Assembly: GCA_003259005.1 (NCBI GenBank) | Contig: QLII01000002.1 | Span: forward strand, 1-64,000 | Reading direction: 5' to 3' | Length of the DNA: 64,000 nucleotides | DNA from: Spirosoma telluris | Lineage (GTDB): Bacteria; Bacteroidota; Bacteroidia; Cytophagales; Spirosomataceae | Part shown: piece by piece, positions 28,154 through 40,225 of the stretch | How positions within the stretch are numbered: the first letter of the stretch is position 1 | Layout: the number at the start of each line of letters is the position of its first letter | Position numbers and translations under genes: made by a program | Notes under the pieces: model-generated | The model's database searches: none | The model's input: the letters and a program-made list of their open reading frames with translations, nothing else | Told to the model about the DNA's origin: nothing

Positions 28154-28513
28154 TTAATTTCTCAGCAACCTACTGCTCTGTAGCTTGATAGTCCCTAATT
28201 GCTGGCAGACAAGTGGTAACTGTCGCCGGGAGATGGCCAATTGAACCTGATTACTCATCACTTAATAAGAGAGCGAACGTTGGCTGCTAGTCAACTTGAC
28301 TTGGCCAGCATAGGCCGGATTAACCAGCGCCCCCTTGTGCACTCGCACGAAATCGGGCCAGCGGTCAGCATACCATTTCAGCGTCCGGCTCGAGACCAGA
28401 ATCTGACCCGTTTGCAAATGCACGCGGCTATAGTTGACATCTCCCCTTAAATACAGTACACTTTGTCGATCAAAATCATTGGAGCCATGTTGGCCAGTTA
28501 GTCGTCGTTTCAT
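28154..28513 (-). pseudogene. Small LytTR-type DNA-binding regulator, frameshifted near the end
   Basis: From ATG 28513 the protein shows the LytTR pattern: VLYLRGDVNYSRVHLQTGQI, LKWYADRWPDFVRVHKGALV and NPAYAGQVKL. It then stops early at 28262. The expected ending (NQVQLAISRRQLPLVCQQLG) follows in another frame to a stop at 28154, so one indel near 28260 splits it. Intact length would be about 120 aa with no receiver domain. Stand-alone LytTR proteins bind promoter DNA as regulators. It lies just downstream of the giant surface-protein gene. Confidence 0.75.
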
Positions 28514-30677
28514 TGCTGTCAGGAAGTTATGGGTTAGCTCAGGGGGCAACCACGAAGAGTCGATTATTGCCCCCTGAAGAAGAGTTTACAAGCCACTAAT
28601 AATTCGGGCGTAGCCATTGTTGGACAGGTTGCTGTCATACTGCATCGTCAGATCATCCTTCACATTGACGGTGATGCTGGAGGTACTGCCCGGGTTGGCC
28701 GTTGTCCGGGTGATCTGGAAACCTAAAGTCGATTCATGCCCCGCCCCAATAAACTGCCCACTGTTCATCACCAGTGTCAACTGCCGATCTGCCAAGGACC
28801 TGGTCACTGTCCAGAGGGCATTATCGACCGAAACGGGTGTTTCTGCTCCCCCCGAAACAAGGATGCTCGACAGGGAATTGGCGAAGGAGAGGGTATAGCC
28901 AATGGGGCCGTAATGGTAATGGTGACATTTCCGGCCGAGGTAGGTAGTCCGCCCACTTCAAAGACATCGACCAGGAAGTTTCCAACACTGCCCGGACCTG
29001 CGAAATTGGCCTGGGGTAATGTCAGTGTGAGTGTGAGGTCGGCTCCGGCAATGGGAACACTGGTGGAGGCTGTACAGCCACTGGGGCTTGTCAGGGTAAC
29101 CGAGTAGGTGCCGCTGGCAGACACAGAGATGACGGGTGAAGTTTGTCCGGTGGACCAGAGCAGGGTGCCCGCGCTGCCGATGGCTGAGAGGCTGGCCGTA
29201 GGGGCCGCACTGGTGAGGGTGGCACTGGATGGACTGATGCTGATGGTGGGACCGCTTACCAGCACACTGACGGTGGCCGTCTGACTGCAAGTCCCCCATT
29301 GCTGACTACCACCGTGAAGGTCTGTACGCCCGCCGTAGTCAGACTCGCCGACACGACTGAACTGCTGGCACTGCTAGTGAACTGGGCACCAGCCGGAGCT
29401 GTCCAGCTATAACTGCTGCCCCCGCCGTGCTCAACCTAACCACACTCCCCACACAGACCGCCGACAAACTGGTGGAGGCTGTAACCACAAAGGCATCGCT
29501 ACCCTGACCTGTGCTGCAGAAAGCGCTAAAGCCAGCATCGCTGCCGCCACCAGGCAGGCCACTGTTGCCCGAAAAGTTCTTATACGGTATCCCACACAGG
29601 GCCGACAGACTGGCTGGATAACACCCACTCAACTGATTATTGGAGAGATACAAGGTTTGCAGGTTGGTCAGCCTCCCCAGGCTGGCCGGGATTGACCCAG
29701 TCAACTGATTCTGAAGGAGTAGCAGGGTTTGCAGGTTGGTCAGCGCACTCAGGCTGGATGGAATCTCCCCACTTAACTGATTTTGGTGGAGATCCAGGGA
29801 TTGCAGGCTGGTCAGTGCGCTCAGGCTGGCCGGGATCGACCCACGCAACTGATTATTGTTGAGCATAAGCTGTTGCAGGTTGGTCAACGCGCTCAGACTG
29901 GGCGGAATCTCCCCACTCAACTGATTATTGTTGAGCAAAAGCAGTTGCAGGCTGGTCAGTGCGCTCAGGCTGGCCGGGATCTCTCCACTCAACTGATTAT
30001 TGGAGAGATACAAGGCTTGCAGGTTGGTCAGCGCGCTGAGGCTGGCCGGGATTGACCCACTCAACTGATTTTGGTAGAGATCCAGGGATTGCAGGTTGGT
30101 CAGCACGCTGAGGCTGGATGGAATCGAACCACTCAACTGATTTTGGTAGAGATCCAGGGATTGCAGGTTGGTCAGTGCGCTTAGGCTGGCCGGGATCGAC
30201 CCACGCAACTGATTTTGGTGGAGATTAAGCCGGGTAACCCGTCCGTTACCATCACAAGTAACCCCATACCAGCCACAGGGGCTACAACTTGTTAGCCAGC
30301 CGGATTTGTTGGTCCAGCCCGGTCCGTTGGTGGCGTTGTAGAGATCGACCAGCGCCTGGTAATCGGGTGAGGGGGTCGTGATGGTGCCACTCACCGCTAC
30401 GGTTTGTGAGGTAGCCCCGCTGGACGTCAGCGAGACATTACCCGAAATACTCCCCGCCGGGGCGGTGGCCGACGAGCGGACATAGAGGGTAGTGGTCACC
30501 ACCGACCCGCTCGTTGGGGTCAGACTCACCGAAGATCCGAAGCCACTGCCCGACTGGGTCGAAATCTCGAAACCCGCCGGAGCCGTCGCCACCAGATTGG
30601 CCGTCAGGTTGCTGGCCGAGACGGTAAGCGACTGTACATTCCCCGACGCCGTGCCCGCACAAGCGGAGATGCTGCCG

Positions 30678-31070
30678 GTGGCTGTGCTCACCAAGATGGT
30701 TAGGGGGGCGGCCGTAACTGTCACTGTGGCGGTAGCCGTGTTGGAACAACCATCGGTGGTGGTGCCCGTCACCGAGTACGGCCCGGCCACGCTCACCGAG
30801 ATGGGGTTAGTCGTTTCACTGGTGCTCCAGACGTATGTATCCGCCCCGGAAGCGGTAAGCTGGGTGCTGTTGCCCTGATTGATGGTCAGCGAGGGGTTGG
30901 CCCCGATGCTGATGGCTAGATTGCTGCTGAGCCCACCATTGGTGCAGAAGGCGGTTAAGCCAGCGTTGCTGCCGCCATCGGGCAGGCCCGTATTGCCCGA
31001 AAAGTTCTTACTGGGTATACTACAAAAAGATTTCAGGCTGGCTGCATAACACCCACTCAACTGATTATTG
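30678..31070. repeat. Long duplicated segment, copy 1 (partner 31968-32360)
   Basis: About 393 bp nearly identical to 31968-32360 at an offset of 1,290 bp. It covers the Ig-like spacer and the end cap of the LRR module. It points to recent duplication or gene conversion of a whole module. Confidence 0.8.
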
Positions 31071-31967
31071 TTGAGCAAAAGCACTTGCAGGTTGGTAAGT
31101 CTCCCCAGGCTAGCCGGGATTGACCCACTCAACTGATTATTGAAGAGAACAAGCTGTTGCAGGTTGGTGAGCGTGCTCAGGCTGGCCGGAATCGTCCCAC
31201 TCAACTGATTCGCATAGAGAGAAAGCAGTTGCAGGCTGGTCAGTGCGCTCAGACTGGATGGAATCTCCCCACTCAACTGATTCGCATAGAGAGAAAGCTG
31301 TTTGAGGTTGGTGAGCGCGCTCAGGCTGGCCGGAATCGTCCCACTCAACTGATTGCTGTTGAGATACAGGTTTTGCAGGTTGGTGAGGGCACTCAGGCTG
31401 GCCGGAATCGTCCCACTCAACTGATTGCTGTTGAGCAAAAGCAGTTGCAGGTCGGTCAGCGCGCTCAGGCTGGCCGGAATCGTCCCACTCAACTGATTAG
31501 TAGAGAGATTAAGCAGAGTCACGCGCCCGTTGCCATCACAAGTAACCCCATACCAGCTACAGGGCGTACAGCCCGTTAGCCAGTTTGTTTTGGTCCTCCA
31601 GCCCGCGCCGTTGGTGGTGTTGTAGAGATCGACCAGCGCCTGGTAATCCGGCGAGGGGGTCGTGATGGTGCCGCTCACGGCCACGGTTTGGCCGGTAACC
31701 CCGGTGGACGTCAGCGAGACATTACCCGAAATACTCCCCGCCGGGGCGGTGGCTGACGAGCGGACATAGAGGGTAGTGGTCACGACCGACCCGTTCGTTG
31801 GCGTCAGACTCACCGAAGCCCCGAAGCCACTGCCTGACGCAGTCGAAATCTCGAAACCCGCCGGAGCCGTGGCCACCAGATTGGCCGTCAGGTTGCTGGC
31901 CGAGACGGTGAAGAACTGAAGAGCGGGAGATGCTGAAGCCGTACCTGCGCAAGCCGTAATTGTGCCC

Positions 31968-32360
31968 GTGGCTGTGCTCACCAAGATGGTTAGGGGGGCG
32001 GCCGTAACTGTCACTGTGGCGGTAGCCGTGTTGGAACAACCATCGGTGGTGGTGCCCGTCACCGAGTACGGCCCGGCCACGCTCACCGAGATGGGGTTAG
32101 TCGTTTCACTGGTGCTCCAGACGTATGTATCCGCCCCGGAAGCGGTAAGCTGGGTGCTGTTGCCCTGATTGATGGTCAGCGAGGGGTTGGCCCCGATGCT
32201 GATGGCTAGATTGCTGCTGAGCCCACCATTGGTGCAGAAGGCGGTTAAGCCAGCATCGCTGCCGCCATCGGGCAGGCCCGTATTGCCCGAAAAGTTCTTA
32301 CTGGGTATACTACAAAAGGATTTCAGGCTGGCTGCATAACACCCACTCAACTGATTATTG
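31968..32360. repeat. Long duplicated segment, copy 2 (partner 30678-31070)
   Basis: Second copy of the module spacer, differing from copy 1 at only a few bases (for example tacaaaagga versus tacaaaaaga near the end). Confidence 0.8.
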
Positions 32361-35300
32361 CCGAGATACAAGGTTTGCAGGTTGGTAAGCCTCCCCAGGC
32401 TAGCCGGGATTGACCCAGTCAACTGATTAGTAGAGAGAGACAAGTTTCGCAGGTTGGTCAGCGCGCTCAGGCTGGATGGAATCGTCCCACTCAACTGATT
32501 TTGGTGGAGATCCAGGGTTTGCAGGTTGGTCAGCACGCTCAGGCTGGATGGAATCGAACCACTCAACTGATTCGTGTTGAGCAAAAGCTGTTGCAGGTTG
32601 GTGAGCGCGCTCAGGCTCGCCGGAATCTCTCCACTCAACTGATTCGTGTTGAGAAAAAGTAGCTGCAGGTTGGTGAGGGCACTCAGGCTGGCCGGAATTG
32701 GCCCACTCAACTGATTGTTGCTGAGTTCAAGCCGTTGCAGGCTGGTCAGCGTGCTCAGACTGGTCGGGATCGAACCACTCAACTGATTAGTGGAGAGCAC
32801 AAGCCGTTGCAGGTTGGTGAGCGCGCTGAGGCTGGCCGGGATTGACCCAGTCAACTGATTAGTAGAGAGAAACAAGGCTTGCAGGTTGGTTAACGCGCTC
32901 AGGCTGGCCGGGATTGACCCAGTCAACTGATTCTGAAGGAGTAGCAGGGATTGCAGGTTGGTCAGCGCGCTCAGGCTGGATGGAATCGAACCACTCAACT
33001 GATTTTGGTAGAGAGCCAGGGATTGCAGGTTGGTCAGTTCGCTCAGGCTCGCCGGGATCGACCCACGCAACTGATTATTGGAGAGATCCAGGGATTGCAG
33101 GCTGGTCAACGCGCTCAGGCTGGCCGGAATCTCCCCACGCAACTGATTTTGGTAGAGATTAAGCCGGGTAACCCGTCCGTTACCATCACAGGTCACCCCA
33201 GACCAGCCACAGGGGCTACAACCCGTTAGCCAGCCCGACTTGTTGATCCAGCCCGGTCCGTTGGTGGCGTTGTAGAGATCGGCCAACGGCTGGTAATCCG
33301 GCGAGGGAGTCGTGATGGTGCCGCTCACCGCTACGGTTTGCGTCATAGCTCCACCTGAAGTCAGACTCACTTGACCCGTGATACTGCCCACCGGGGCGGT
33401 GGCCGACGAGCGGACATAGAGGGTAGTGGTCACGACCGACCCGTTCGTTGGGGTCAGACTCACCGAAGATCCGAAGCCACTGCCCGACTGGGTCGAAATC
33501 TCGAAACCCGCCGGGCCGTCGCCACCAGATCGGCCGAGAGGTTGCTGGCTGAGACGGTAAACGACTGTACATTCCCCGACGCCGTGCCCGCACAAGCGGA
33601 GATGCTGCCGGTGGCCGTACCCGCCAGAATGACTGAAGCTGGCTGGGTAACGCTCACAGCCACGCTCGCCGTAGCCGAACAGCCACCTGTAGTGCCCGTT
33701 ACGGAGAGAACCGTAGCACTCGTTACATTACTCACAATGAGCGGGTTGGCTGTACTAGCGTTACTCCAAACATACTGATCAGCTCCCGAAGCGGTCAGGT
33801 TCACCGAGCCCCCGGCGGTGATGACTAGGCTGGGGCTGGCGGTCACTGTAAGCGAGGGTAAAGCATTCACCGTGACGGTTGTGCTGGCTATTGCTGAAGC
33901 CCCGTTATCGGCTACCGTTAGCGTGAAGGTTTGCACACCGGAGCCGCTGGCCGTCAGCGTCTGACTGAACGACGTATTGGACGTAGTACCTATAGACGTA
34001 CTAGTACCATTCGTGATCGTGTACGTATAACTGCCCGTCACGATGCCTACCGTGGCGGTGAAGGTGATAGGGCTCCCTGCGCAGACCGTGTTGTCCAGTG
34101 TAGTGAAGCCCGCGACGGTGGGGGTGGCATCCACCGTCAGGCTGAAGGTCGTACTCGTCAGGCTATTGCAACTGCTACTAATTACGACCCGATACGTGCC
34201 CTCATCGGCCGTAGTGGTCATCGGTAGCGACAACGTAGCCGATGTCTGACCGCTGAGCAGCGCAACACCTTTGTACCACTGGTAGCTGAACGACGTACCC
34301 AGCCCCGTAGCACTCACCGGTATCGACACCGATGTACCGGCACTGACGGCCGTACCCGCCACAGGCTGCACGGTAATGGCCCGCACCTGATCAAACACTT
34401 CGCCCTGATACTGGTAAGCACCGATATCGAGCCGACCGTTGGTAAAGCGGGCATTTCCCGCCAGATCGGTCGTGCCTACCGTAGCGCTTGTCGTAGCCGG
34501 ATCAGCGCTCCCAATGGCGAGCGCACAGTTAGTGAGCATGGTACTGGCCGTACTCACAAAGGGTGAGGTGGTCGTGGTGAGGTTGCCCGGGCCAGTGATG
34601 TCTACGCCCGTCGTCACGACCACCGGCTCGTACAGGCTGTAGCGAAGCTGAACAGTAGCGCTTGAGTTGACAACGCTGTTACTGCCTCTATTATCCCACA
34701 ACACACAGTTGACCACCACAGGACTTGATACGCCATTGGATCCAATGTTGTACATCGCCCCGCCAAAGCCAGCAGCCGAATTGCCTTGCAGCGAGCAGTT
34801 GGTCAGCACCGGAATCGATTGACCATTACTGCTTCCATTGTTTAACATCGCCCCGCCGTGGCCAGCAGCCGAATTGCCTTGCAGCACACAGTTGGTCAGC
34901 ACCGGAATCGATACGCCACTAAGCCGTCCATCGTTGTACATCGCTCCCCATGGAAAGAAACGGTATTGTTTTGCAGCGAGCAGTTGGTCAGCACCGGACT
35001 CGATTGACCATTATTCGCTCCAATGTTGTACATCGCCCCGCCAAGGCCAGTAGCCGAATTGCCTTGCAGCACACAGTTGGTCAGCACCGGACTCGATTGA
35101 CCTGAATTCGAACCATCGTTGTACATCGCCCCGCCATTGGAAACAGAGGTATTGTTTCGCAGCACACAGTTGGTCAGCACCGGATTGGCTATGCCACTAA
35201 GCCGTCCATTGTTGAACATCGCTCCGCCGTCGGGAGCGGTATTGCTTTGCAGCACACAGTTAGTCAGCACCGGACTCGATACGCTGTTGTACATCGCTCC

Positions 35301-36003
35301 CCCGCCTCGTGTAGCGGAATTGCCTTGCAGCAGGCAGTTGCGAAAACTGGGGCTACACAGACGGTTGTAAGCACCGCCCCCTTCGTTATTATCACCACCA
35401 TTGGCATTGCCGCCGGTGATCACAAAGCCATCCAGTACGGCCGTTGTGGTCAGCCCCGTTAGGTTACTAATGACATGGTAGCTGTTGTCGCTGGCATCAC
35501 CCAATGTACCAATATCCCCACTCAGCGTACTGCTGGATGGGTTACCGGATACAGGGTTCACACTCGGGCGTTGGCTGAGTTGAGTTTCCGTACCCTCGAA
35601 GCCCCCGTAGATGGCCACCCCGTCTTTCATCGAAAAGCTGATGGTGCGTGCCGTCGTACTGGTCGGTTTGTAGGTACCGGCCGCCACCCAGACCTGCTGG
35701 CCACTGCCGCTGGCATCAATCATAGCCTGTAGGTCGCTACTGGCATTTGGCCAACTTTCGCCACTACCGGTACCGGTAGCAGTTGGTTTGACGTAGCGGA
35801 TGGTCTGAGCCTGTAGAGGCAGTTGACTACCGAGTCCGGCCAGGCTTAACAACAGAAAAAGAAGACGAAGGAGGTACTGGTTTTTCATATAAATAACAAA
35901 AGGCTGTTGATGCTACAAAACAGCCACAATACCCCGTTAGCCATTAACCCATTTCCGCCATTCCTTTGCTCATTTTGGACATGCAGGGCTTTTGAACAAA
36001 AAA

Positions 36004-36023
36004 AAGGCCCCGAAAGGAGCCTT
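36004..36023 (-). terminator. Terminator after the hybrid two-component sensor
   Basis: On the minus strand the stem AAGGCTCC-TTTC-GGGGCCTT is followed by a T run, 32 nt after the stop at 36055. The rest of 35889-36054 holds no gene. Confidence 0.65.
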
Positions 36024-36054
36024 AACGAAACTAATTAGCTAAAATCGTAACCAA

Positions 36055-39000
36055 TTAGGTCTTTTCTAGTCCACCAACATAAACCGACGGTAACACGCCA
36101 AACTTTTCCTGAAAACTACGCGTGAAGTACGATAAACTCTCGAAGCCTACCTGATAGGCCACCTCCGAAACCGTTAAACCACCTTGTTGAATCAAGGTAG
36201 CTGCCAGTTCCAGCCGACGGTTACGAATAAATTCTACAGCGGTTTGGCCCGTCAGCGCTTTTAGTTTTCGCACCAACTGGCGCTGGCTCAGGTTCAGAAG
36301 TTCACTCAGGTTTTCGACCTCGAAGCCACTTTCCGTTACATGGGCATCTACAATAGCCTGCACTTTCTGAAGGAAATCATTTTCCTTCGCGATCAGTTGC
36401 TCAGGAGCCGGTGCTGCCACCAGCCCCAATTTCTCCTGAAAATAGAGCCCCAGCCGCTCACGTTGCCGGATCAGGTTGCGCACCCGCACCCGAATTTCGG
36501 TCTGATTAAAGGGCTTGGTCAGGTACTCGTCGGCACCCAGTTCAAAACCTTCGATCCGGTCTTCAACGGTGGCTTTGGCCGTCAGCATCACCACCGGAAC
36601 GTGGCTGGTGGCTATTTGCGTTTTCAGGGCCCGGCAGAAACCAAACCCATCCAGGCGAGGCATCATTAAATCGCAAATAACAATAGTGGGCAACTGTTCC
36701 GTCGCTTTTTCCAAGCCTTCCTGCCCATCGCCAGCCTCCAGAATCTGGAAGTCGGCCTCAAAAATACTCCGTACATACGCCCGAATGTCGGCGTTATCGT
36801 CGATGATCAGCAGCAGCGGGTCGGCTTTCACGGATCCGTCGGTTATGGATTGTGAGGACACAGCCCAAGGAAAAGAAATCGTGTCGGCTGCGGGCTGCGA
36901 GGAGGCTGACCGCGGGTGAGCTGGTTGGTTGACACTATGATTTGAATGTTGTTCCGTTACACCAGCCAACTCCTCAACGGGTTGGCCGATCTGGGTTGCT
37001 GGCAACATCGCTCGAAACGTGGTTCCTACTCTCTCTGCACTATCAACCGTAATCGTTCCGCCCAGCACCAGCACTAATTCTTTGACTAAGGCAAGGCCAA
37101 TACCTGTCCCTTCATACGAGCGATTTACATTCCCATCCACTTGATAAAAGCGATCAAAAATGCGAGGTAGCTTGTCGGCTTTAATACCAATGCCCGTATC
37201 CCGTATGGTCAAAAACGCCATACCGCTTTGATACTCCGCCTGCATAGAAACCGTTTTACCGGCTGATGTAAACTTGAACGCATTGGATAACAGGTTCGTA
37301 ACAATTTTCTCAATCTTATCCTGATCAAACGATGCCCAGTATACGGGTTCTGACTGGGTGAACGTAAAGTTAATCTGTTGGCTCTCGGCCAGCGATGTAA
37401 ACGAGCTCGCCAGGAGCCGCAGAAAACCAGCCAAATCGCCGGATTCGGGTACTGGCTTCAGTTGACCAGCCTCCAGTTTGGTCAGATCCAGTAGCTGATT
37501 AATCAATCGTAGTAGCCGTTTGGCATTTTGCTGAAGGATCGGGAAACGCCAATCGTCAGCATATTCCCTGGCCATTTGCTCGACCGGCCCCGAAATTAGC
37601 GTCAAAGGGGTTCGGAACTCGTGGGAGATGTTGGCAAAAAACTGAGTTTTCAGCGCATCCAGTTCGGCCAGGCGACTGGCTTCCTTTTGCTCAAACGCCA
37701 CCTGCTGCTTCAGCAGCAATCGCTGCGTCTGGAATTTGTAGAGTTGCACCGCCACTACCAGTAAAATAATCAAATAAAACAGATACGCCCACCAGGTTCG
37801 ATAAATCGGGGGATGTACCCGAATCTGAAGCGTAACGGGTTTACTCCACACCTCGCCATCTGCTGAGCCCATCATCTGCAAGGTATAGTTGCCATCGGGT
37901 AAGTGTGTATAGTTGGCAAACCGGTTGGTGCCCGCTTCGACCCATTGCTCATTAATGCCTTCCAGCCGATAGCGATACCGGTTTTGGGCCGGGTTTCGAT
38001 AGTCGACCAGGCCAAATTCCAACGTCAGGATATTCTGGTCATGGTTCAGGTCGATCGCCCGCGTATATTCAATAGCTTCGGGCAAAATGCTGCCTGGTTT
38101 AACGACAGTAACCCGTTCATTATTAACCGATAATCCAATGAGTTGTGCCGTTGGTGCATCCGTTGATTTCCCGACAAAATCGCGGGGCCGAACAATGGTC
38201 AATCCATTGACACCCCCTAACAGCAGTTCACCCGATGCCGACTTAAAATACGACCCCGTATTGAACTCGTCATCCTGCAGGCCATCGCTTTTGGTATAAT
38301 TATGAAAGGTCTTTGTTTGGGGGTTAAACTGGGCCAGGCCGCGATTGGTGCTCATCCAGATGTTCCTGAACTCATCGACCAGCATACCATACACTACCTT
38401 GTTAGGCAGCCCCTGCGCTTCGGTGAAATGGTCGAACTGACCCGTTTGTTTGTCAAGCCGATCAAGGCCTCCGCCTTTCGTACCGACCCACAGGTAACGA
38501 TTCGGCTGATAGGGGTCATGGGCCAGGCACAGAATAAAGTTGTTGCTCAGGCTTTGCCGGTTGGTCATAGAATTTTTGAATAGGCTGAACACTGGTTTTG
38601 TATCCAGGTTTCTGGCCCGGACTAATCCTTTCTGAGTGCCGATCCAGAGCGTATTGGCCCGGTCGAAATACAGAGCATAGGTTTCGGCAGACGTACCTTT
38701 ACTTGGCAACACGTGTGTGTACGAAACTACCTGGAATGTTTCGGCTACGGGGTCAAACCGAAGTAGTTTAGCATTGCTAGCCCCAATCCATAGATTCCCC
38801 GCCTTATCTTCAATTGTTTGATTACCAAACACGCCGAAGGAGATACCCGCTGGAAATGGATAGGTTTTCAGCAGCTTCCAGTCGCTGGAAAATTTCTGGA
38901 TGAAGAACTGATCTGGCTCAGGGCCGCCATTTGTCAGCCAGAAATTATGCTGGTGATCCTGCATCAAAAAGCGTTGTACGATATTTTTTGTTCTTTTGGG

Positions 39001-40182
39001 ATCAATCGGTATCATCTGGCCCGTAGCCAGCTCAACCCGGCTATAGGTATATTGCTGACGTACATAGGTTCGTCCCTCTCGATCCTGAAAGAGATATGAC
39101 AGCGAAAGGTTGGGCAAATAGGTATTGAAGAGCTTGATTTTGGGATTAAACAGCCGCAGCCCATAACCAGACGTACCGACCCATATAACTCCAGTCTGGT
39201 CTTTCAACAGTGCCCGAATGCCAAACAGATTAGGAGGCATCGTGGCAAAAGCATTCCTGGACGTCAGACTATCTCCCTGCATAAACTCCGAGGTTGACAT
39301 TACCCACAAATAATCGACCGTTGCAATCGCTACTGTACTATCGTTCAAGCATTTGATCATCAAACTAGCCGTGTGTTTCGAGGAGAACCAGCGCGTTTTG
39401 ACCGTACCATTATGCCAGGCAAAAACGCCGTCCTGAGTAGCTGAGAACCAATAACCTGGCACGGCATCGTCGTTGATCGATTCAATGGCGATGCCTCGGT
39501 GCATTACCCGATTAACCGGCTTCAGACGGATTGGCTGTCGCCAGTTAAGTAGTGACATGCCATCCGACATACCGAGAATAGCCTCACCGTTAGAGGTAAA
39601 AACGAAATGGTGGATATTGATTTCTTTCCCAGGAAAAGAGAGCTGCTTAATACGAACCTGACGGGTAAAATTTGATGAATCAGGAAAACCAGTTTTAAGA
39701 TGAGCGGGTAAGGTGATTCTAAAAAGCTGGTTTTTATCGGTGCTAACCCAAATATTACCATCCGGGTCTTCGGCTAACTGCCGTATTTCGTAGTTCCCTG
39801 CCCCCGATGCTGCCCGGTCACTAATGTTGAGGTGATAAAACCGCTGCGTTCGGGCATCAAACAGATTGAGACCGTTGGTCAGCGTACCCACCCAAAGGCG
39901 TTCGTGGCGGTCGATTAATAAGGCCGAACAGGCATTATCAGAAATACTGAATTCATTATAGGGGTCTTGCGAAAACACCTTGAAATTATAGCCATCGTAG
40001 CGGTTCAGGCCGTCTTTAGTCGCTATCCAGATGAAACCCTTCTGATCCTGTTTTATATCAAAAATCATGCCCTGAGAAAGGCCATCCGAAATAGTCAATT
40101 CTTTCCAGCCTTTACCGGCCGGACGGTTCTGCTGAGCCAAAAGCGTCAGCGGTACAAAAACCAGAAGTAAGAGGAAGCGCAT
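36055..40182 (-). CDS. Hybrid two-component system protein (HTCS: reg_prop sensor, kinase, receiver, AraC)
   Basis: A 1,375-aa intact protein. After a signal peptide (LLLLVFVPLTLLAQ) come Reg_prop beta-propeller repeats (GFIWIATKDGLNRYDG, ERLWVGTLTNGLNLFD and others) to about residue 700, a Y_Y_Y domain and one TM helix near 800 (YLFYLIILLVVAVQLY). The histidine kinase has NISHEFRTP (about 852) and the ATP-binding N-box KIVTNLLSNAFKFT (about 960). A receiver follows with LLIIDDNADIR (about 1125) and phospho-Asp VICDLMMPRLDG (about 1170), then a C-terminal AraC-type HTH (about 1285-1370). Such fusions sense periplasmic glycans or other ligands and directly switch on nearby genes. The downstream surface-protein gene is an obvious candidate target. 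Confidence 0.93.
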   Translation of the reverse strand: MRFLLLLVFVPLTLLAQQNRPAGKGWKELTISDGLSQGMIFDIKQDQKGFIWIATKDGLNRYDGYNFKVFSQDPYNEFSISDNACSALLIDRHERLWVGTLTNGLNLFDARTQRFYHLNISDRAASGAGNYEIRQLAEDPDGNIWVSTDKNQLFRITLPAHLKTGFPDSSNFTRQVRIKQLSFPGKEINIHHFVFTSNGEAILGMSDGMSLLNWRQPIRLKPVNRVMHRGIAIESINDDAVPGYWFSATQDGVFAWHNGTVKTRWFSSKHTASLMIKCLNDSTVAIATVDYLWVMSTSEFMQGDSLTSRNAFATMPPNLFGIRALLKDQTGVIWVGTSGYGLRLFNPKIKLFNTYLPNLSLSYLFQDREGRTYVRQQYTYSRVELATGQMIPIDPKRTKNIVQRFLMQDHQHNFWLTNGGPEPDQFFIQKFSSDWKLLKTYPFPAGISFGVFGNQTIEDKAGNLWIGASNAKLLRFDPVAETFQVVSYTHVLPSKGTSAETYALYFDRANTLWIGTQKGLVRARNLDTKPVFSLFKNSMTNRQSLSNNFILCLAHDPYQPNRYLWVGTKGGGLDRLDKQTGQFDHFTEAQGLPNKVVYGMLVDEFRNIWMSTNRGLAQFNPQTKTFHNYTKSDGLQDDEFNTGSYFKSASGELLLGGVNGLTIVRPRDFVGKSTDAPTAQLIGLSVNNERVTVVKPGSILPEAIEYTRAIDLNHDQNILTLEFGLVDYRNPAQNRYRYRLEGINEQWVEAGTNRFANYTHLPDGNYTLQMMGSADGEVWSKPVTLQIRVHPPIYRTWWAYLFYLIILLVVAVQLYKFQTQRLLLKQQVAFEQKEASRLAELDALKTQFFANISHEFRTPLTLISGPVEQMAREYADDWRFPILQQNAKRLLRLINQLLDLTKLEAGQLKPVPESGDLAGFLRLLASSFTSLAESQQINFTFTQSEPVYWASFDQDKIEKIVTNLLSNAFKFTSAGKTVSMQAEYQSGMAFLTIRDTGIGIKADKLPRIFDRFYQVDGNVNRSYEGTGIGLALVKELVLVLGGTITVDSAERVGTTFRAMLPATQIGQPVEELAGVTEQHSNHSVNQPAHPRSASSQPAADTISFPWAVSSQSITDGSVKADPLLLIIDDNADIRAYVRSIFEADFQILEAGDGQEGLEKATEQLPTIVICDLMMPRLDGFGFCRALKTQIATSHVPVVMLTAKATVEDRIEGFELGADEYLTKPFNQTEIRVRVRNLIRQRERLGLYFQEKLGLVAAPAPEQLIAKENDFLQKVQAIVDAHVTESGFEVENLSELLNLSQRQLVRKLKALTGQTAVEFIRNRRLELAATLIQQGGLTVSEVAYQVGFESLSYFTRSFQEKFGVLPSVYVGGLEKT

Positions 40183-40225
40183 ACAGTACAGTACTTACCT
40201 GCCAAGATACGCTATTTTTATATAC

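Larger units (their letters stand above)
29600..33180 (-). repeat. Array of about 28 leucine-rich repeats (72-bp units) in three blocks
   Basis: 72-bp units coding NQLxGxIPxSLSxLTxLQxLxL occur 12 times in about 32335-33180, 7 times in about 31040-31520 and 9 times in about 29620-30235. Unit variants recur between blocks, suggesting unequal exchange. Confidence 0.8.
28586..35888 (-). pseudogene. Giant surface protein: beta-helix repeats, Ig-like domains and three LRR blocks; several frameshifts
   Basis: Reconstructed as one gene of about 2,430 codons. From the N-terminus: a signal peptide ending PLQAQ, a pectate-lyase-like beta-helix with repeats of PVLTNCxLQGNSA and GGAMYN, Ig-like domains (FSYQWYKG, TFTLTVADNG), then three modules. 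Each module has a cap such as PDYQALVDLYNATNGPGW and WYGVTCDGNGRVT, followed by 12, 7 and 9 leucine-rich repeats of the plant-like type NQLSGSIPASLSALTNLQ. Further Ig-like domains and a C-terminal DLTMQYDSNL...NNGYARIISGL follow. No T9SS sorting domain is obvious. Single-base breaks lie near 34949, 33512, 29430, 29298 and 28905, all in G/C runs. At 33512 the near-identical internal copies show exactly one missing base. Probably secreted adhesin-like; partner unknown. Confidence 0.8.

Noticed and set aside
28586..29265. Separate small surface-protein genes at the end of the LRR locus
   Set aside because: Their frames join to the large gene when single bases are restored in G/C runs near 28905, 29298 and 29430.
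29600..33180. Regular 72-bp repeats that could suggest a CRISPR-like or satellite array
   Set aside because: The units code for leucine-rich repeats in one frame on the minus strand and vary as protein repeats do. There are no unique spacers.
29783..33229. Plus-strand open frames within the LRR gene (QAGQCAQAGR-type repeats)
   Set aside because: They are antisense shadows of the LRR codons with the same 72-bp period.
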